Source: Novosphingobium chloroacetimidivorans (lineage in GTDB: Bacteria > Pseudomonadota > Alphaproteobacteria > Sphingomonadales > Sphingomonadaceae). From it: a stretch of 64,000 nucleotides of DNA. Positions 43,871 through 52,527 of this stretch are shown piece after piece; within the stretch, counting starts at the first letter, position 1; each line of letters opens with the position of its first letter. The DNA lies in assembly GCF_014204535.1 (NCBI RefSeq), contig NZ_JACHLR010000003.1, positions 269,381 through 333,380 on the forward strand, in the 5' to 3' direction. The notes under the pieces are model-generated. The model did not search any database and was not told the origin of the DNA. It saw only the letters and a list, made by a program, of their open reading frames with translations. The position numbers were made by a program, and so were the translations under genes.

Positions 43871-44731
43871 TCAGGACGCGCGGCGGCACGGCCCGAGCGC
43901 ATCGAGGACGAAGCGATAGTCGGCCTCGGCCATCGCGCGCGAGGTTTCGCCTTCCGACATGTTCGCCTCGGGCGGCGGGCTGGCCGGGAGCGCGCAGGCG
44001 AGCCGATACCACTGCAGCGTGTCGCGCTCCGGCGGACTGCCGAGTTCGGCGACCAGTTCGGAGAACGAGGCGCCCCATTGCGGCGGCCGGCCGGGCTGGC
44101 GACGCACGGTGATGCTGGCGGCGGAGTTGTCGGCCGTATTGAGGAAGATCTGGGTCTCGCCCTCCCCGGCCAGAGTTCCGGGCACGTGGATCATCTCACG
44201 CACGCCGGTCACCCGCGCCGGCGCGTCGGGCGCCAGCAGGGCGGTGATGATCGTGCGCAGCCGCGCTTCCGTCGCCTCGCTCCAGGCGATCTGCGCACCG
44301 GGGCGCACCAGCTGCAGCTCGCCGGGACGGCTCGGCACCGTGCGGGCGAACAGGATCACCTCGTCCTTCTTGCGCGCGAGCGGCTTGCCCTTCGCGGTTA
44401 CCGGCAGGTCTACCAGGTAGGCGAAGGCCTGCCCGATCGGACTGCCGCCGGTGATCAGCGCCCGCGTCTCGGCCTGGATATAGAAGCGTGCCGTACCCGG
44501 AGCGGCCGGGCGCATGCGCGCGTCCTCGACCCGCACCAGCTTGCGCAGGCGGGCACGCACCACCAGCGGCGCCGAATCGGCCAATGCGGCGAGGTCCGCA
44601 TAAGTCAGCGCGGTGGGCGCGGAGGTCGCGGGCACCAGGGTTGGCACTTGTGCCGTCACCGATGCAACCGGCACCGCACCGGCGGCGAGGGCCAGTAGAG
44701 CCACCGCCAGGGGCCGACGGGGAAAGGTCAT
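43871..44731 (-). CDS. exported protein of unknown function
   Basis: A 286-aa product with a signal peptide (RRPLAVALLALAAGAVPVASVTAQ) and an otherwise all-soluble mature part: ALTYADLAALADSAPLVVRARLRKLVRVEDAR, FYIQAETRALITGG, KPLARKKDEVILFARTV, IFLNTADNSAASITVRRQPG. The strand-rich layout suggests a beta-sandwich periplasmic protein. I recognise it only as a conserved hypothetical type in sphingomonads. ATG 44731 is preferred over one 60 nt upstream because it places the signal peptide at the N-terminus. Confidence 0.72.
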   Translation of the reverse strand: MTFPRRPLAVALLALAAGAVPVASVTAQVPTLVPATSAPTALTYADLAALADSAPLVVRARLRKLVRVEDARMRPAAPGTARFYIQAETRALITGGSPIGQAFAYLVDLPVTAKGKPLARKKDEVILFARTVPSRPGELQLVRPGAQIAWSEATEARLRTIITALLAPDAPARVTGVREMIHVPGTLAGEGETQIFLNTADNSAASITVRRQPGRPPQWGASFSELVAELGSPPERDTLQWYRLACALPASPPPEANMSEGETSRAMAEADYRFVLDALGPCRRAS

Positions 44732-45098
44732 CTGCGCAATCTCCAAGATTCTCCCGGCCCCTGTCATGCCACGGCCGCATCGCGTCACCAAACCGGGTGG
44801 GATCGATCACACCGGGATAAGGCGAAGTCCTGCGTGTGGCTACTGAATCGAAAGTTAACGGATGGCAGGCCGAAAGAGCGTTGCACGGGTTGACCTTCAC
44901 CGCTAAGAATTGCGCAAAATCGGGGATGACAGCAAAAAAACGTCCCCGCGGTTTGCTCCAGGAGCGATTGCGCTCTGGAAGAGCGGGTCGTTTGTCGTCA
45001 GGGTGGACATAATAGTTTCTTCACGGGCGCCACAGGGGCGGCGTTCGTGGGCTCCCCCGGGTTTGCCCGGGCCCTGTTAGATGGAGTGATGTATCTGA
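44732..45098. other. 367-nt intergenic region ahead of the tonB operon
   Basis: No gene is supported here. The middle part (44830-45015) is AT-richer and includes an A7 run (44934-44940) and CATAATAG (45008-45015), probably the promoter area. A perfect CCCGGG-TTTG-CCCGGG hairpin (45056-45071) lies in the likely 5' leader of tonB, 27 nt before its ATG. No Fur box is recognisable. Confidence 0.5.
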
Positions 45099-45770
45099 AT
45101 GGCTTACGCTGACCAATCGATGAGCGGTAACAAGGTTACCGCGATCGTCATTGTTGCGCTGATACATATCTTCATTGGTTACGCGCTCGTCACCGGTCTC
45201 GCCTATGAGGCGTACAAGAAGGCGGTCCAGAAGGTGACGACCGTGGACATCAAGGAAGAGGAACCGAAGAAGGAGGAGGAGCCACCACCACCTCCGGAGA
45301 AGAAGGTGGAGGCTCCGCCGCCGCCGGTCGCTCCTCCGGTGAAGATCAACGTCGCGACGACGCCGCCGCAGATCCAGACCGTGACGGTCGCCCCGCCGCC
45401 GGCGCCGCCGGTCGTGCTGGCCGGTCCGCCGATCGTGGCTCCACCGGCACCGCCTGCGCCGCCGGCGCCAACGGGTCCGACCTCTGCCGCCCAGCCGCGC
45501 GGCAACCCCGCGTCCTGGGCCACCCCGGACGACTATCCGCAGCGCGCCTTGCGTGAGGAAAAGACGGGCACCACCGGCTTCCGCGTCACCGTCGGCACCG
45601 ATGGCCGCGTGGTGGACTGCACCGTCACCAGTTCCAGCGGCACGCCCGAGCTTGACGACGCCACCTGCAAGAACGTGACGCGCCGCGCCCGCTTCAAGCC
45701 GGCACTGCAGAACGGTCAGCCGGTACAGAGCAGCTACTCGAACCGCATTCGCTGGGTCATCCCGGAGTAA
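45099..45770 (+). CDS. tonB: energy transducer TonB
   Basis: Periplasm-spanning protein that passes proton-motive energy from ExbB/ExbD to outer-membrane receptors. The 223-aa protein has an N-terminal membrane helix (about 14-35, AIVIVALIHIFIGYALVTGL), a long Pro/Glu/Lys linker (about 48-125, with EEEPPPPPEKK and PPAPPAPPAP), and a C-terminal TonB_C domain (about 140-220) containing GFRVTVGTDGRVVDC and RRARFKPALQNGQ. Two cysteines (in VVDCTV and ATCKNV) could form a disulfide. Head of the tonB-exbB-exbD-exbD operon. Confidence 0.94.
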   Translation: MAYADQSMSGNKVTAIVIVALIHIFIGYALVTGLAYEAYKKAVQKVTTVDIKEEEPKKEEEPPPPPEKKVEAPPPPVAPPVKINVATTPPQIQTVTVAPPPAPPVVLAGPPIVAPPAPPAPPAPTGPTSAAQPRGNPASWATPDDYPQRALREEKTGTTGFRVTVGTDGRVVDCTVTSSSGTPELDDATCKNVTRRARFKPALQNGQPVQSSYSNRIRWVIPE

Positions 45771-45857
45771 GCCGCTTTCGTGACATCCGCGGGCGGCACG
45801 CGCCGCCTGCCAAGCACATCCACTTAGCAAGTTTCTGTTTCAAGAGGACTAAACCGC

Positions 45858-46631
45858 ATGCTTATCGTTGACCTTCTCGCCGCCGGCGCCCAGGGCGCGC
45901 CGCAGAACAAGTTCGGTTTCGCCGAAGCGCTCGAGCAGGGCGGTTTCATCGCCTATGCGACCGTCGTGATCCTGGGCATCATGTCCTTCGGCTCGTTCTA
46001 CATCCTGTTCACCAAGTACTTCGAACAGGCCAAGATCCTGCGCCAGTACAACACCATCCGCTCGACATTCTGGAAGGCGCCGACGCTGCGCGAAGGCACC
46101 ACCAAGCTCGAGAAGAACAGCGCATGGCGCCAGATCGTCGACGACGGCCTCTCGGCCGAAGAGCAGCACGCCAAGATGACCGACGCGCTGGAAGCCCACG
46201 ACTGGATGCACAGCTCGCTCGCCCGCTCGGAAGCTTCGGTCAACGCCCGCCTCGCTTCGGGTCTGCCCTTCCTCGCCACCGTGGGTGCGACCTCGCCGTT
46301 CATCGGTCTGTTCGGTACCGTGGTCGGCATCTACCGCGCGCTGATCAACATCGGCCTCGCCGGTTCGGCCTCGATCGACAAGGTCGCCGGCCCGGTCGGT
46401 GAAGCTCTGATCATGACCGCGCTCGGCCTGCTCGTCGCGGTTCCCGCGGTGCTCGCCTACAACTACCTGCAGGCCCGCAACAAGCGCATCGCCGAGCTGC
46501 TGACCGGCTTCTCGAACGACGTGCTCGCCAACATCACCTCGCGTGGTGCGGTGAAGCCTGCCGTTGCGCTTGCCCCGGCCAAGACGGTCGCCGCTCCGGC
46601 GAAGCCCGCCGCCACTCCGGTCAAGTCGTAA
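45858..46631 (+). CDS. exbB: MotA/TolQ/ExbB proton channel protein ExbB
   Basis: Inner-membrane subunit forming the pentameric proton channel around an ExbD dimer. The 257-aa protein has a first helix (about 28-52, GGFIAYATVVILGIMSFGSFYIL), a cytoplasmic domain, and the conserved helix pair LPFLATVGATSPFIGLFGTVVGIYRALINI and GPVGEALIMTALGLLVAVPAVLAYNYL. A final Ala/Pro/Lys-rich tail (about 225-257) is extra. Second gene of the tonB operon, 87 nt after tonB. ATG 45858 has AGAGG upstream. Confidence 0.94.
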   Translation: MLIVDLLAAGAQGAPQNKFGFAEALEQGGFIAYATVVILGIMSFGSFYILFTKYFEQAKILRQYNTIRSTFWKAPTLREGTTKLEKNSAWRQIVDDGLSAEEQHAKMTDALEAHDWMHSSLARSEASVNARLASGLPFLATVGATSPFIGLFGTVVGIYRALINIGLAGSASIDKVAGPVGEALIMTALGLLVAVPAVLAYNYLQARNKRIAELLTGFSNDVLANITSRGAVKPAVALAPAKTVAAPAKPAATPVKS

Positions 46632-46643
46632 GACACCGGCTGC

Positions 46644-46680
46644 AGGTGCGAAGGGCGGGCATGCGCGCCCCTTCGCACCT
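46644..46680 (+). other. strong intercistronic hairpin between exbB and exbD
   Basis: A 12-bp perfect stem AGGTGCGAAGGG/CCCTTCGCACCT with a 13-nt loop directly after the exbB stop. No T run follows, so it is more likely an mRNA stabiliser or processing site than a terminator. Confidence 0.6.
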
Positions 46681-46729
46681 GTTCCCGAGGTCGACCCTCG
46701 GATCCAGGGCTAGGAACTAGGACAACACT

Positions 46730-47263
46730 ATGGCGATTTCTACGGGCGGAGGCGGTGCAGAAACACCCATGTCCGACATCAACACCACGCCGCTCGTCGA
46801 CGTGATGCTGGTGCTCCTGATCATCTTCCTGATCGCGGTTCCGGTCGCGATCCAGACGATCGAAAAGCTGCGCATTCCGATCATCGAATCGACCGAATCC
46901 AAGGACAAGGTCGAGAACCTGCTGCTCACCGTCTCGACCACCGACGATGCCGGTCGCGCGGCCGGCGAGCCGGGCTTCGCCGGCGCTTCGCGAAATGGCG
47001 AGTGCCGCGTGTACTTCAACAACGTCACCCCGGTCACTTCGGAAGAACTCCGCGACCGTGCGTTCAAGCGCCTCGATGACATCGTCAAGCGCGAGGGCGG
47101 CCCGGAGGCGCTGAAGAACAACCCCGACGCGATCCCGCAGGTCCACATCCGCGGCGACGTGCAGGCTCCGTGGCGCTGCGTGGCCGGTGCCATCTACAAC
47201 GTGCAGGTCTCGGGCTATCCGACGGTGGGCTTCATCTCGAACCCCGTCGATCCGAACGCCTGA
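46730..47263 (+). CDS. exbD: biopolymer transporter ExbD (first copy)
   Basis: Single-pass inner-membrane protein of the TonB motor, 177 aa. The membrane helix VDVMLVLLIIFLIAVPVAI (about 24-43) starts with the essential aspartate D24 in TPLVDVML, which carries protons. The periplasmic domain is longer than usual and has two cysteines (NGECRVYF and PWRCVAG). A second exbD follows; paired exbD genes are known in Xanthomonas and sphingomonads, where the second is dispensable for iron uptake but needed for other functions. Confidence 0.93.
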   Translation: MAISTGGGGAETPMSDINTTPLVDVMLVLLIIFLIAVPVAIQTIEKLRIPIIESTESKDKVENLLLTVSTTDDAGRAAGEPGFAGASRNGECRVYFNNVTPVTSEELRDRAFKRLDDIVKREGGPEALKNNPDAIPQVHIRGDVQAPWRCVAGAIYNVQVSGYPTVGFISNPVDPNA

Positions 47264-47298
47264 CGCGGCTCAGAACAAGAAACTAGGAGTACTTCCCC

Positions 47299-47733
47299 AT
47301 GGCAATGTCAGGCGGCAAGGACGACGGCTCTCCGATGATGGAGATGAACACGACGCCGTTGATCGACGTCATGCTCGTGCTGCTGATCATGTTCATCATC
47401 ACCATCCCGGTCGCCACCCACTCGATCGACATCGACCTGCCGGTGGCCACGCCGCCGACGAGCACGCCCCCGCCGGTCGATCCGGTCAAGAACAAGGTCG
47501 TGATCACGCCGGACGACAAGATCCTGTGGAACGGCACCCAGATCGACGGTCCGATCCTGGTGAACAACCTGCGCGAATCGCTCACCTTCAAGGTCGAGCC
47601 CGAGCTGCAGTTCCAGCCGGACGGCGGCGCCAGCTACGATCTGTCGGCCAAGGTCCTGCAGATCATCAAGGCCTCGCAGATCACCAAGTTCGGCTTCGTC
47701 GGCAACGAGCAGTTCTCCCAGTTCAGCAAGTAA
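47299..47733 (+). CDS. exbD: biopolymer transporter ExbD (second copy, ExbD2-like)
   Basis: A 144-aa ExbD paralogue with the proton-carrying aspartate in TPLIDVMLVLLIMFIITIPVA and a normal-length periplasmic domain, lacking the cysteines of the first copy. The N-terminus MSGGKDDGSPMMEMNTTPLID mirrors the first copy's MSDINTTPLVD. It lies 35 nt after exbD1 and is followed by a clear terminator, so it ends the operon. Confidence 0.93.
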   Translation: MAMSGGKDDGSPMMEMNTTPLIDVMLVLLIMFIITIPVATHSIDIDLPVATPPTSTPPPVDPVKNKVVITPDDKILWNGTQIDGPILVNNLRESLTFKVEPELQFQPDGGASYDLSAKVLQIIKASQITKFGFVGNEQFSQFSK

Positions 47734-47765
47734 GCTGACGGGTACATACCCGAGAGGGTCCTGGA

Positions 47766-47794
47766 GGGGCGGAGCGATCCGCCCCTTTTCTTTT
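47766..47794 (+). terminator. Rho-independent terminator of the tonB-exbB-exbD-exbD operon
   Basis: Perfect 8-bp stem GGGGCGGA/TCCGCCCC with a GCGA loop, followed directly by TTTTCTTTT. It starts 33 nt after the exbD2 stop codon. Confidence 0.88.
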
Positions 47795-47811
47795 GTAGGC
47801 GATGAAGGGAG

Positions 47812-48065
47812 TTTCACGCGGAGGCGCGAAGACGCGGAGAAGATCAGGATGGGAAACCACTTTTCGCGCAGAGGCGCAGAGGCGCGAAAAAGCATGAGGA
47901 AGCTGGCGGCCGAAAAATCGCGGCGAAGCCGCCCTCTAACCCGCACTGAGAAGTCGGCAGGCATATCGCGCCTGCGGCGTCCAACCCCCTCCTTCTTCCT
48001 CCTCTCTGCGCCTCTGCGCGAATTATTCTTCTTTCTTCCTCCGCGTCTCCGCGCCTCCGCGTGAA
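47812..48065. repeat. palindromic repeat family E, copy 2 (nested inverted repeats, about 254 nt)
   Basis: Outer arms TTCACGCGGAGGCGCGAAGA (from 47812) and CCGCGCCTCCGCGTGAA (to 48065) enclose inner arms CGCGCAGAGGCGCAGAGGCG (about 47863) and CTCTGCGCCTCTGCGCGAAT (about 48004). The inner arms match family E copy 1. This and the terminator account for the whole 334-nt gap; short frames rich in RRGAEAR across it are by-products of the repeat. Confidence 0.85.
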
Positions 48066-48067
48066 CC

Positions 48068-50527
48068 CTAATCCCCCTCGACCTCGACCACCGGATCGGT
48101 CCGCATAGCCAGCGAGGCCAGGCTCTCCGCCTCCAGCAGCAGGTCGTCGTCCGCCGCGCCCGACGGCAGGTTCTCGCGCCCGATCATCGAGATCACCGGG
48201 ACCGACAGCGGGCTGATGCGATCGAGGTGCACATGGTCGATCTGGGTCGCTGCCCGGTCGAGCACGTCGCCCACCCGGCCGACATCGGTCATGCGCTCGC
48301 GGGCATCGGCCCAGGCGGCCTGGATCAGCAGGTGGTCGGGCTCGTACTTGCGCAGGACGTCGTAGATCAGGTCGGTCGAGAAGGTGACCTGCCTGCCCGA
48401 CTTCTTCTTGCCCGGCTGCTGCCGCTCGACGAGGCCGGAGATCACCGCCACCTCGCGAAAGGCGCGGCGCAGCAAGTGCGACTGCTGCACCCAGTCGACG
48501 AACTCGTGCGTCAGGATGTCGGGCGAGAGGAGGTCGACCGGATCCTCCACCGCCTGCAAGCCCCATACCGCCAGCGTGTAGTCCGTGGCCACGAAGCCGA
48601 GCGGGCCCAGACCGCGATCCTCCATCCGCCGCGTCAGCAACATGCCCAGCGACTGGTTCGCGTTCCAGCCCTCGAACGTGTAGTACGTCGTGTACTCGAC
48701 CCCGCGATGCGGAAAGCTCTCCACCAGCAGCCGCCCCGGGACCGGCAGGTGCGAGCGATAGTCCTGCACCTCCAGCCACTCGCGCACGTCGTCGGGAAAC
48801 CGCGCCCAGCCCGCCCGGTCGGCCAGCATCTCGCGCACGCGCTCCGACAGCGTCCCGGTGATGGGCAGGCGCAGGCCGGTATAGCTGGGGATCGTCGCCG
48901 ACTTCCTGGCGGCGCGCACCACCAGCTCCAGATCCTTCATCGATTCGACTTCGAGATCGATGCCGGCGAAGCGGAAGGTGTCCCCCGGCTTGAGGCTGGC
49001 GCCGAACATTTCCTCCACTTTGCCCAGCGACCGGCCGTTGCGGAACCGCACTTCCAGCATCTCGGAATCGACGATGATCCCGGCATTGAGCCGGTGCCGC
49101 GCGGCATGCTCGGGGTGCGCCAGCCGCCAGGTGCCGTCACGGTCCTTCACGATCCGCTTGAACCGGTCGTAAGAGCGCAGCGCGTAGCCGCCGGTGGCGA
49201 CGAAATCGAGCACACGGGTGAAGATCGCCTCGTCGATCCAGGCATAGGCCAAGCAGCTGCGCACTTCGGCGCGCAAGTTCTCCTCGCGGAACGGCCCGGC
49301 ACAGGCGCAGCCCATCACGTGCTGGGCGAGCACGTCGAGGCCGCCCGCGCGAAAATCCTCGCCATCGCGGATGCCGAGCTCGACCGCCTCCTGCGCCGCC
49401 ATCGCCTCGATGAACTCGAACCGGTTGCCCGGAACCAGCAGCGCCTTGCTGGGCTGATCGAGCCGGTGATTCGCGCGCCCGATGCGCTGCAGCAGGCGCG
49501 AGGAGCCCTTGGGCGCGCCCATCTGGACGACCAGGTCGATGTCGCCCCAGTCGACCCCCAGATCGAGGCTGGCGGTGCAGACCAGGGCGCGCAGCTCGCC
49601 CCGCGCCATCGCGCCTTCCACCTTGCGCCGCGCCTCTTTCGACAGCGAGCCGTGGTGGATGCCGATCGGCAGGTTGTCGTCGTTGGCATCCCACAGCCAC
49701 TCGAAGATGTATTCGGCCAGGAACCGCGTGTTGGTAAAGATCAGCGTGGTGCGGTGCGCCTTGATCTGGGCGTAGAGCTGCGGGATCGCCCAGGTTGCCG
49801 CGTGCCCGCTCCAGGGGATGCGCTCCCCCTCGGGAAGCAGGATCGCGACGTGCGGGTCGGCGCCCTTCTCGCCCTGGACGAGCGCGACGCTGTCGATGTC
49901 GCCCCACGGCGCCAGCCAGCCCTGGTACTCCTCGGGCACCGCGACCGTCGCCGAGAGTCCGGCGCGCTGCAACTGCGGCGCGAGCGCCTGCAGCCGTGAC
50001 AGCGCCAGCGCGAGCAGATCCCCCCGCTTGCCGGTCGCAAAGGCATGGATCTCGTCGATCACCACGCGCTTGAGCCCAGCGAACAGCGTCGCCGCTTCGG
50101 GATAGCTCAGCAGCAGCGACAACGATTCGGGCGTGGTCAGCAGCACATGAGGCGGACGTGCGCGCTGCCGCGCCTTGCGATCGGACGGGGTGTCGCCGCT
50201 GCGAGTCTCGATCCGCAGGCCCAGGCCCATCTCCTCCACGGGCGTGAGCAGGTTGCGCTGCACGTCGTGCGCGAGCGCCTTGAGCGGCGAGACGTAGAGC
50301 GTGTGCAGCCCCTCGGGCGCAGGCGCGCCGTCCAGCCGCGAGGGGCAGAACGCCGCCAGCGTCGGCAGAAACCCGGCGAGCGTCTTGCCCGCGCCGGTGT
50401 CGGCGACGAGCAGCGCGTGCAGCCCGGCGTCGCTGGCCTGCAGCATCTCCGCCTGATGCCGCCGCGCCCGCCACCCTCGCCCGGCGAACCAGGCTTCGAT
50501 CTCGGGCGGCAGGTCGGTCGCGGGCAT
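48068..50527 (-). CDS. ligase-associated DNA damage-response DEXH-box helicase (Lhr-like)
   Basis: An 819-aa superfamily 2 helicase. RecA-like domain 1 has Walker A ADTGAGKTLAGFLP (about 42-55), the TTPESLSLLLS segment and the Walker B DEIH in VVIDEIHAFA; domain 2 has SLDLGVDWGDIDLVVQ and QRIGRANHR. The Lhr-type winged-helix and beta-barrel C-terminal part follows, and ends with the DEXH family tail. It matches the group genetically linked to the exonuclease and ligase of 8.5-11.3 kb. The endonuclease PdeM, often its neighbour, is not seen here. ATG 50527 starts MPATDLPPEIEAWF. Confidence 0.9.
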   Translation of the reverse strand: MPATDLPPEIEAWFAGRGWRARRHQAEMLQASDAGLHALLVADTGAGKTLAGFLPTLAAFCPSRLDGAPAPEGLHTLYVSPLKALAHDVQRNLLTPVEEMGLGLRIETRSGDTPSDRKARQRARPPHVLLTTPESLSLLLSYPEAATLFAGLKRVVIDEIHAFATGKRGDLLALALSRLQALAPQLQRAGLSATVAVPEEYQGWLAPWGDIDSVALVQGEKGADPHVAILLPEGERIPWSGHAATWAIPQLYAQIKAHRTTLIFTNTRFLAEYIFEWLWDANDDNLPIGIHHGSLSKEARRKVEGAMARGELRALVCTASLDLGVDWGDIDLVVQMGAPKGSSRLLQRIGRANHRLDQPSKALLVPGNRFEFIEAMAAQEAVELGIRDGEDFRAGGLDVLAQHVMGCACAGPFREENLRAEVRSCLAYAWIDEAIFTRVLDFVATGGYALRSYDRFKRIVKDRDGTWRLAHPEHAARHRLNAGIIVDSEMLEVRFRNGRSLGKVEEMFGASLKPGDTFRFAGIDLEVESMKDLELVVRAARKSATIPSYTGLRLPITGTLSERVREMLADRAGWARFPDDVREWLEVQDYRSHLPVPGRLLVESFPHRGVEYTTYYTFEGWNANQSLGMLLTRRMEDRGLGPLGFVATDYTLAVWGLQAVEDPVDLLSPDILTHEFVDWVQQSHLLRRAFREVAVISGLVERQQPGKKKSGRQVTFSTDLIYDVLRKYEPDHLLIQAAWADARERMTDVGRVGDVLDRAATQIDHVHLDRISPLSVPVISMIGRENLPSGAADDDLLLEAESLASLAMRTDPVVEVEGD

Positions 50528-50981
50528 CGGACCAAAGTGGCGACAAGCCGGCGCCGGGACAAGGCGGGTGAACAAGGAGGCACCTGGCGGCCGCTTCAAG
50601 GCGAGGTCAGTCGGTGTCGGTGCCAGCCGCCGCGTGCTCGTCGCGAGCAATGCTGGCGTATCGCAACAAGGGCGCGAAAAGATTGGGATGCTCTCGCTAT
50701 TCCCCGAACGCAGAGATCCATCTCACGATGCCGCGCAACGACCCGCCGCCTGTCACCTCGCGCCACCCGACAGGCGCCGCTCTCAACCATGCTGCACATG
50801 CGAGATGTAACCGCGCTGTTACAACAACTTATGTTGCGTTCGACGGAGCACATCGTGCGCCCAGCGGTGGAGCGAAGCGCCGGAGCGCCGCGTTCTAGGT
50901 TCACTGGGAGGGATCGGGAAACGTGTGCGCCTTCGAGCACATCAGTCCCGCTCCCGAGCACCCAAGCAATGGAGAAATCCG
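50528..50981. other. 454-nt intergenic region between the helicase and SWFGD/BON genes
   Basis: No supported gene and none of the repeat families found elsewhere in the window. The area 50800-50850 is AT-richer (GTTACAACAACTTATGTTGCG) and may contain the promoter of the downstream gene; no EcfG-type match is present. Short frames across it look random. Confidence 0.5.
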
Positions 50982-52442
50982 ATGAACGAACGCGATCGTC
51001 AAAATCCCTATGGCCGCAGCGAGCAGCAAGGCGGCGGATACCGCAGCGAGTCCGGCTCGCCCAACCACTCGAGCCAATCCGGCCAGGTCAGCCAGTGGCA
51101 GGGCGACACCTTCCGCCAGCAAGGCGGTGACTGGCAGCAGGACAGCAACCAGCGCGGCGGCAGCGACGACAACTCGCGTGACTACCGCTTCTCGGGCCAG
51201 GGCAGCCAATTCGGTGGCAGCTACGGCGACCAGGACTATGGCAGCAGCGGTTACGGCAGCAGCAACTATGGGCGCAGCCAGGATTTCAGCCGCGGCGCCT
51301 CGCAGGATTACCGTGGCGGCTCGAGCTATCGCGGCCAGCTGAACGACGATGACTTGCGCCGCGATCAGCGCGACGCTTCGCGCAACTACGACCAGGCGCG
51401 CGGCGGCTACGGCCCCGATCACGATCGCGGCGGGCGCGGTTGGCAGAGCTCGCAGGGACGCCAGGACCAGGCGACGCGGGGCTATGCCGGCCGGAACTAC
51501 GATGCCAGCGGTGGCAACGATTTCGGCAGCTTTACCAGCGAGGACTACGGCGGGCGTGACTTCTACAACCGCGGCGGCGGCGTCTCCGGCGGTGCGCGGT
51601 CGAGCGAATCCTATCGCCCCAGCTATGGTGTCGGCGCCTGGCTGAACCGCGACGACGACGATCGCCATAGCCGCAGCAGCAACCGCTCCGGCCACGAGGA
51701 TTACGGCAGCTGGCGCCAGTACGGCGAGAGCCGCGGTTTCCTGGCCAAGGCGGGTGACGAGATCGCCAGCTGGTTCGGTGACGAGGATGCCTCGCGCCGC
51801 CGGGAGCAGGATCAGCGTCAGGATCAGCAGCAGGGCCGGAGCTACGGCCAGCAGCAGAGCCATCGCGGACGCGGACCTTCGAACTACACCCGTTCCGACG
51901 AGCGGATCCGCGAGGATGCCAACGATCACCTGACGCACGATCACCACATCGATGCCAGCCACATCACGGTCAGCGTCAAGGACGGCGAGCTGACGCTCGA
52001 CGGCACCGTCGAGAGCCGCGACGCCAAGCGCCGGGCCGAGGATTGCGTCGAGCACATCTCCGGCGTGAAGCACGTGCAGAACAACTTGCGCGTCCAGGAT
52101 CGCAGCTCGAGCGCCGGTAGTTTTGGCGGCAGCTATGGGTCGAGCAGCTACGGGTCGAGCGGGTCCGGGTTCACCGGCAGCAGCAGCGCCGGCACCGGGC
52201 CTGGCTCGGGCACGTCGGGTAGCTCTGGCCTGAGCGGCGGCACCGGAACCTCGAGCCAGGGCACCGGGTCGACCAGCCTCAGCCTCGGTGGCAGCACCGG
52301 CAGTTCGTCGACCGGCACTTCGTCGACGACCGGCTCGTCCTCGACCTCGAGCACCGGTGGCGCGAACACGACCGAGGGTGTCGGCTCGACCGCCTTGGCG
52401 GGCGTCGGCAGCACCTCGCGCACGAGCGACAAGACGAGCTGA
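50982..52442 (+). CDS. SWFGD motif/BON domain protein with long low-complexity tails
   Basis: A 486-aa protein in three parts. Residues 1-265 are Gly/Ser/Gln/Arg/Tyr/Asp-rich and probably disordered. At about 266-290 is the SWFGD motif (AGDEIASWFGDEDASRRREQD), known in sphingomonad stress proteins; a BON domain follows at about 310-375 (IREDANDHLTHDHHIDASHITVSV, GELTLDGTVESRDAKRRAED). The tail (about 380-486) is almost all Gly/Ser/Thr. BON domains bind membranes or outer-membrane partners in osmotic stress proteins; there is no signal peptide. GGAGAAATCCG precedes ATG 50982. The low-complexity parts suggest condensate formation, which is inference only. Confidence 0.85.
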   Translation: MNERDRQNPYGRSEQQGGGYRSESGSPNHSSQSGQVSQWQGDTFRQQGGDWQQDSNQRGGSDDNSRDYRFSGQGSQFGGSYGDQDYGSSGYGSSNYGRSQDFSRGASQDYRGGSSYRGQLNDDDLRRDQRDASRNYDQARGGYGPDHDRGGRGWQSSQGRQDQATRGYAGRNYDASGGNDFGSFTSEDYGGRDFYNRGGGVSGGARSSESYRPSYGVGAWLNRDDDDRHSRSSNRSGHEDYGSWRQYGESRGFLAKAGDEIASWFGDEDASRRREQDQRQDQQQGRSYGQQQSHRGRGPSNYTRSDERIREDANDHLTHDHHIDASHITVSVKDGELTLDGTVESRDAKRRAEDCVEHISGVKHVQNNLRVQDRSSSAGSFGGSYGSSSYGSSGSGFTGSSSAGTGPGSGTSGSSGLSGGTGTSSQGTGSTSLSLGGSTGSSSTGTSSTTGSSSTSSTGGANTTEGVGSTALAGVGSTSRTSDKTS

Positions 52443-52468
52443 GCTTCAGCCCATCGTCGATTGAGGGA

Positions 52469-52497
52469 GGGGGGCCTTGCGGCTCCCCTTTCTTCTT
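52469..52497 (+). terminator. Rho-independent terminator after the SWFGD/BON gene
   Basis: Stem GGGGGGCC/GGCTCCCC (8 pairs including one G-T), TTGC loop, then TTTCTTCTT, 27 nt after the stop codon. Confidence 0.8.
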
Positions 52498-52527
52498 GGG
52501 GCTGGTGGAGGGAGAAGCGCAACGGCG

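Noticed and set aside
45089..45112. Seven-codon ORF (MYLNGLR) overlapping the tonB start
   Set aside because: Too short, its GGAG is only 2 nt from the ATG, and the overlap is explained by chance ATG next to the tonB start.
47844..48779. Minus-strand frame next to the helicase that might have been PdeM
   Set aside because: It overlaps the helicase C-terminus in another frame and the family E repeat; no calcineurin-type metal motifs (DxH, GNHD) are present.
50821..50833. CAACAACTTATGT shared between the SWFGD/BON upstream region and the region before the AraC gene (38462)
   Set aside because: Matches of 13 nt between two places occur dozens of times by chance in a window of this size, and the flanks differ.
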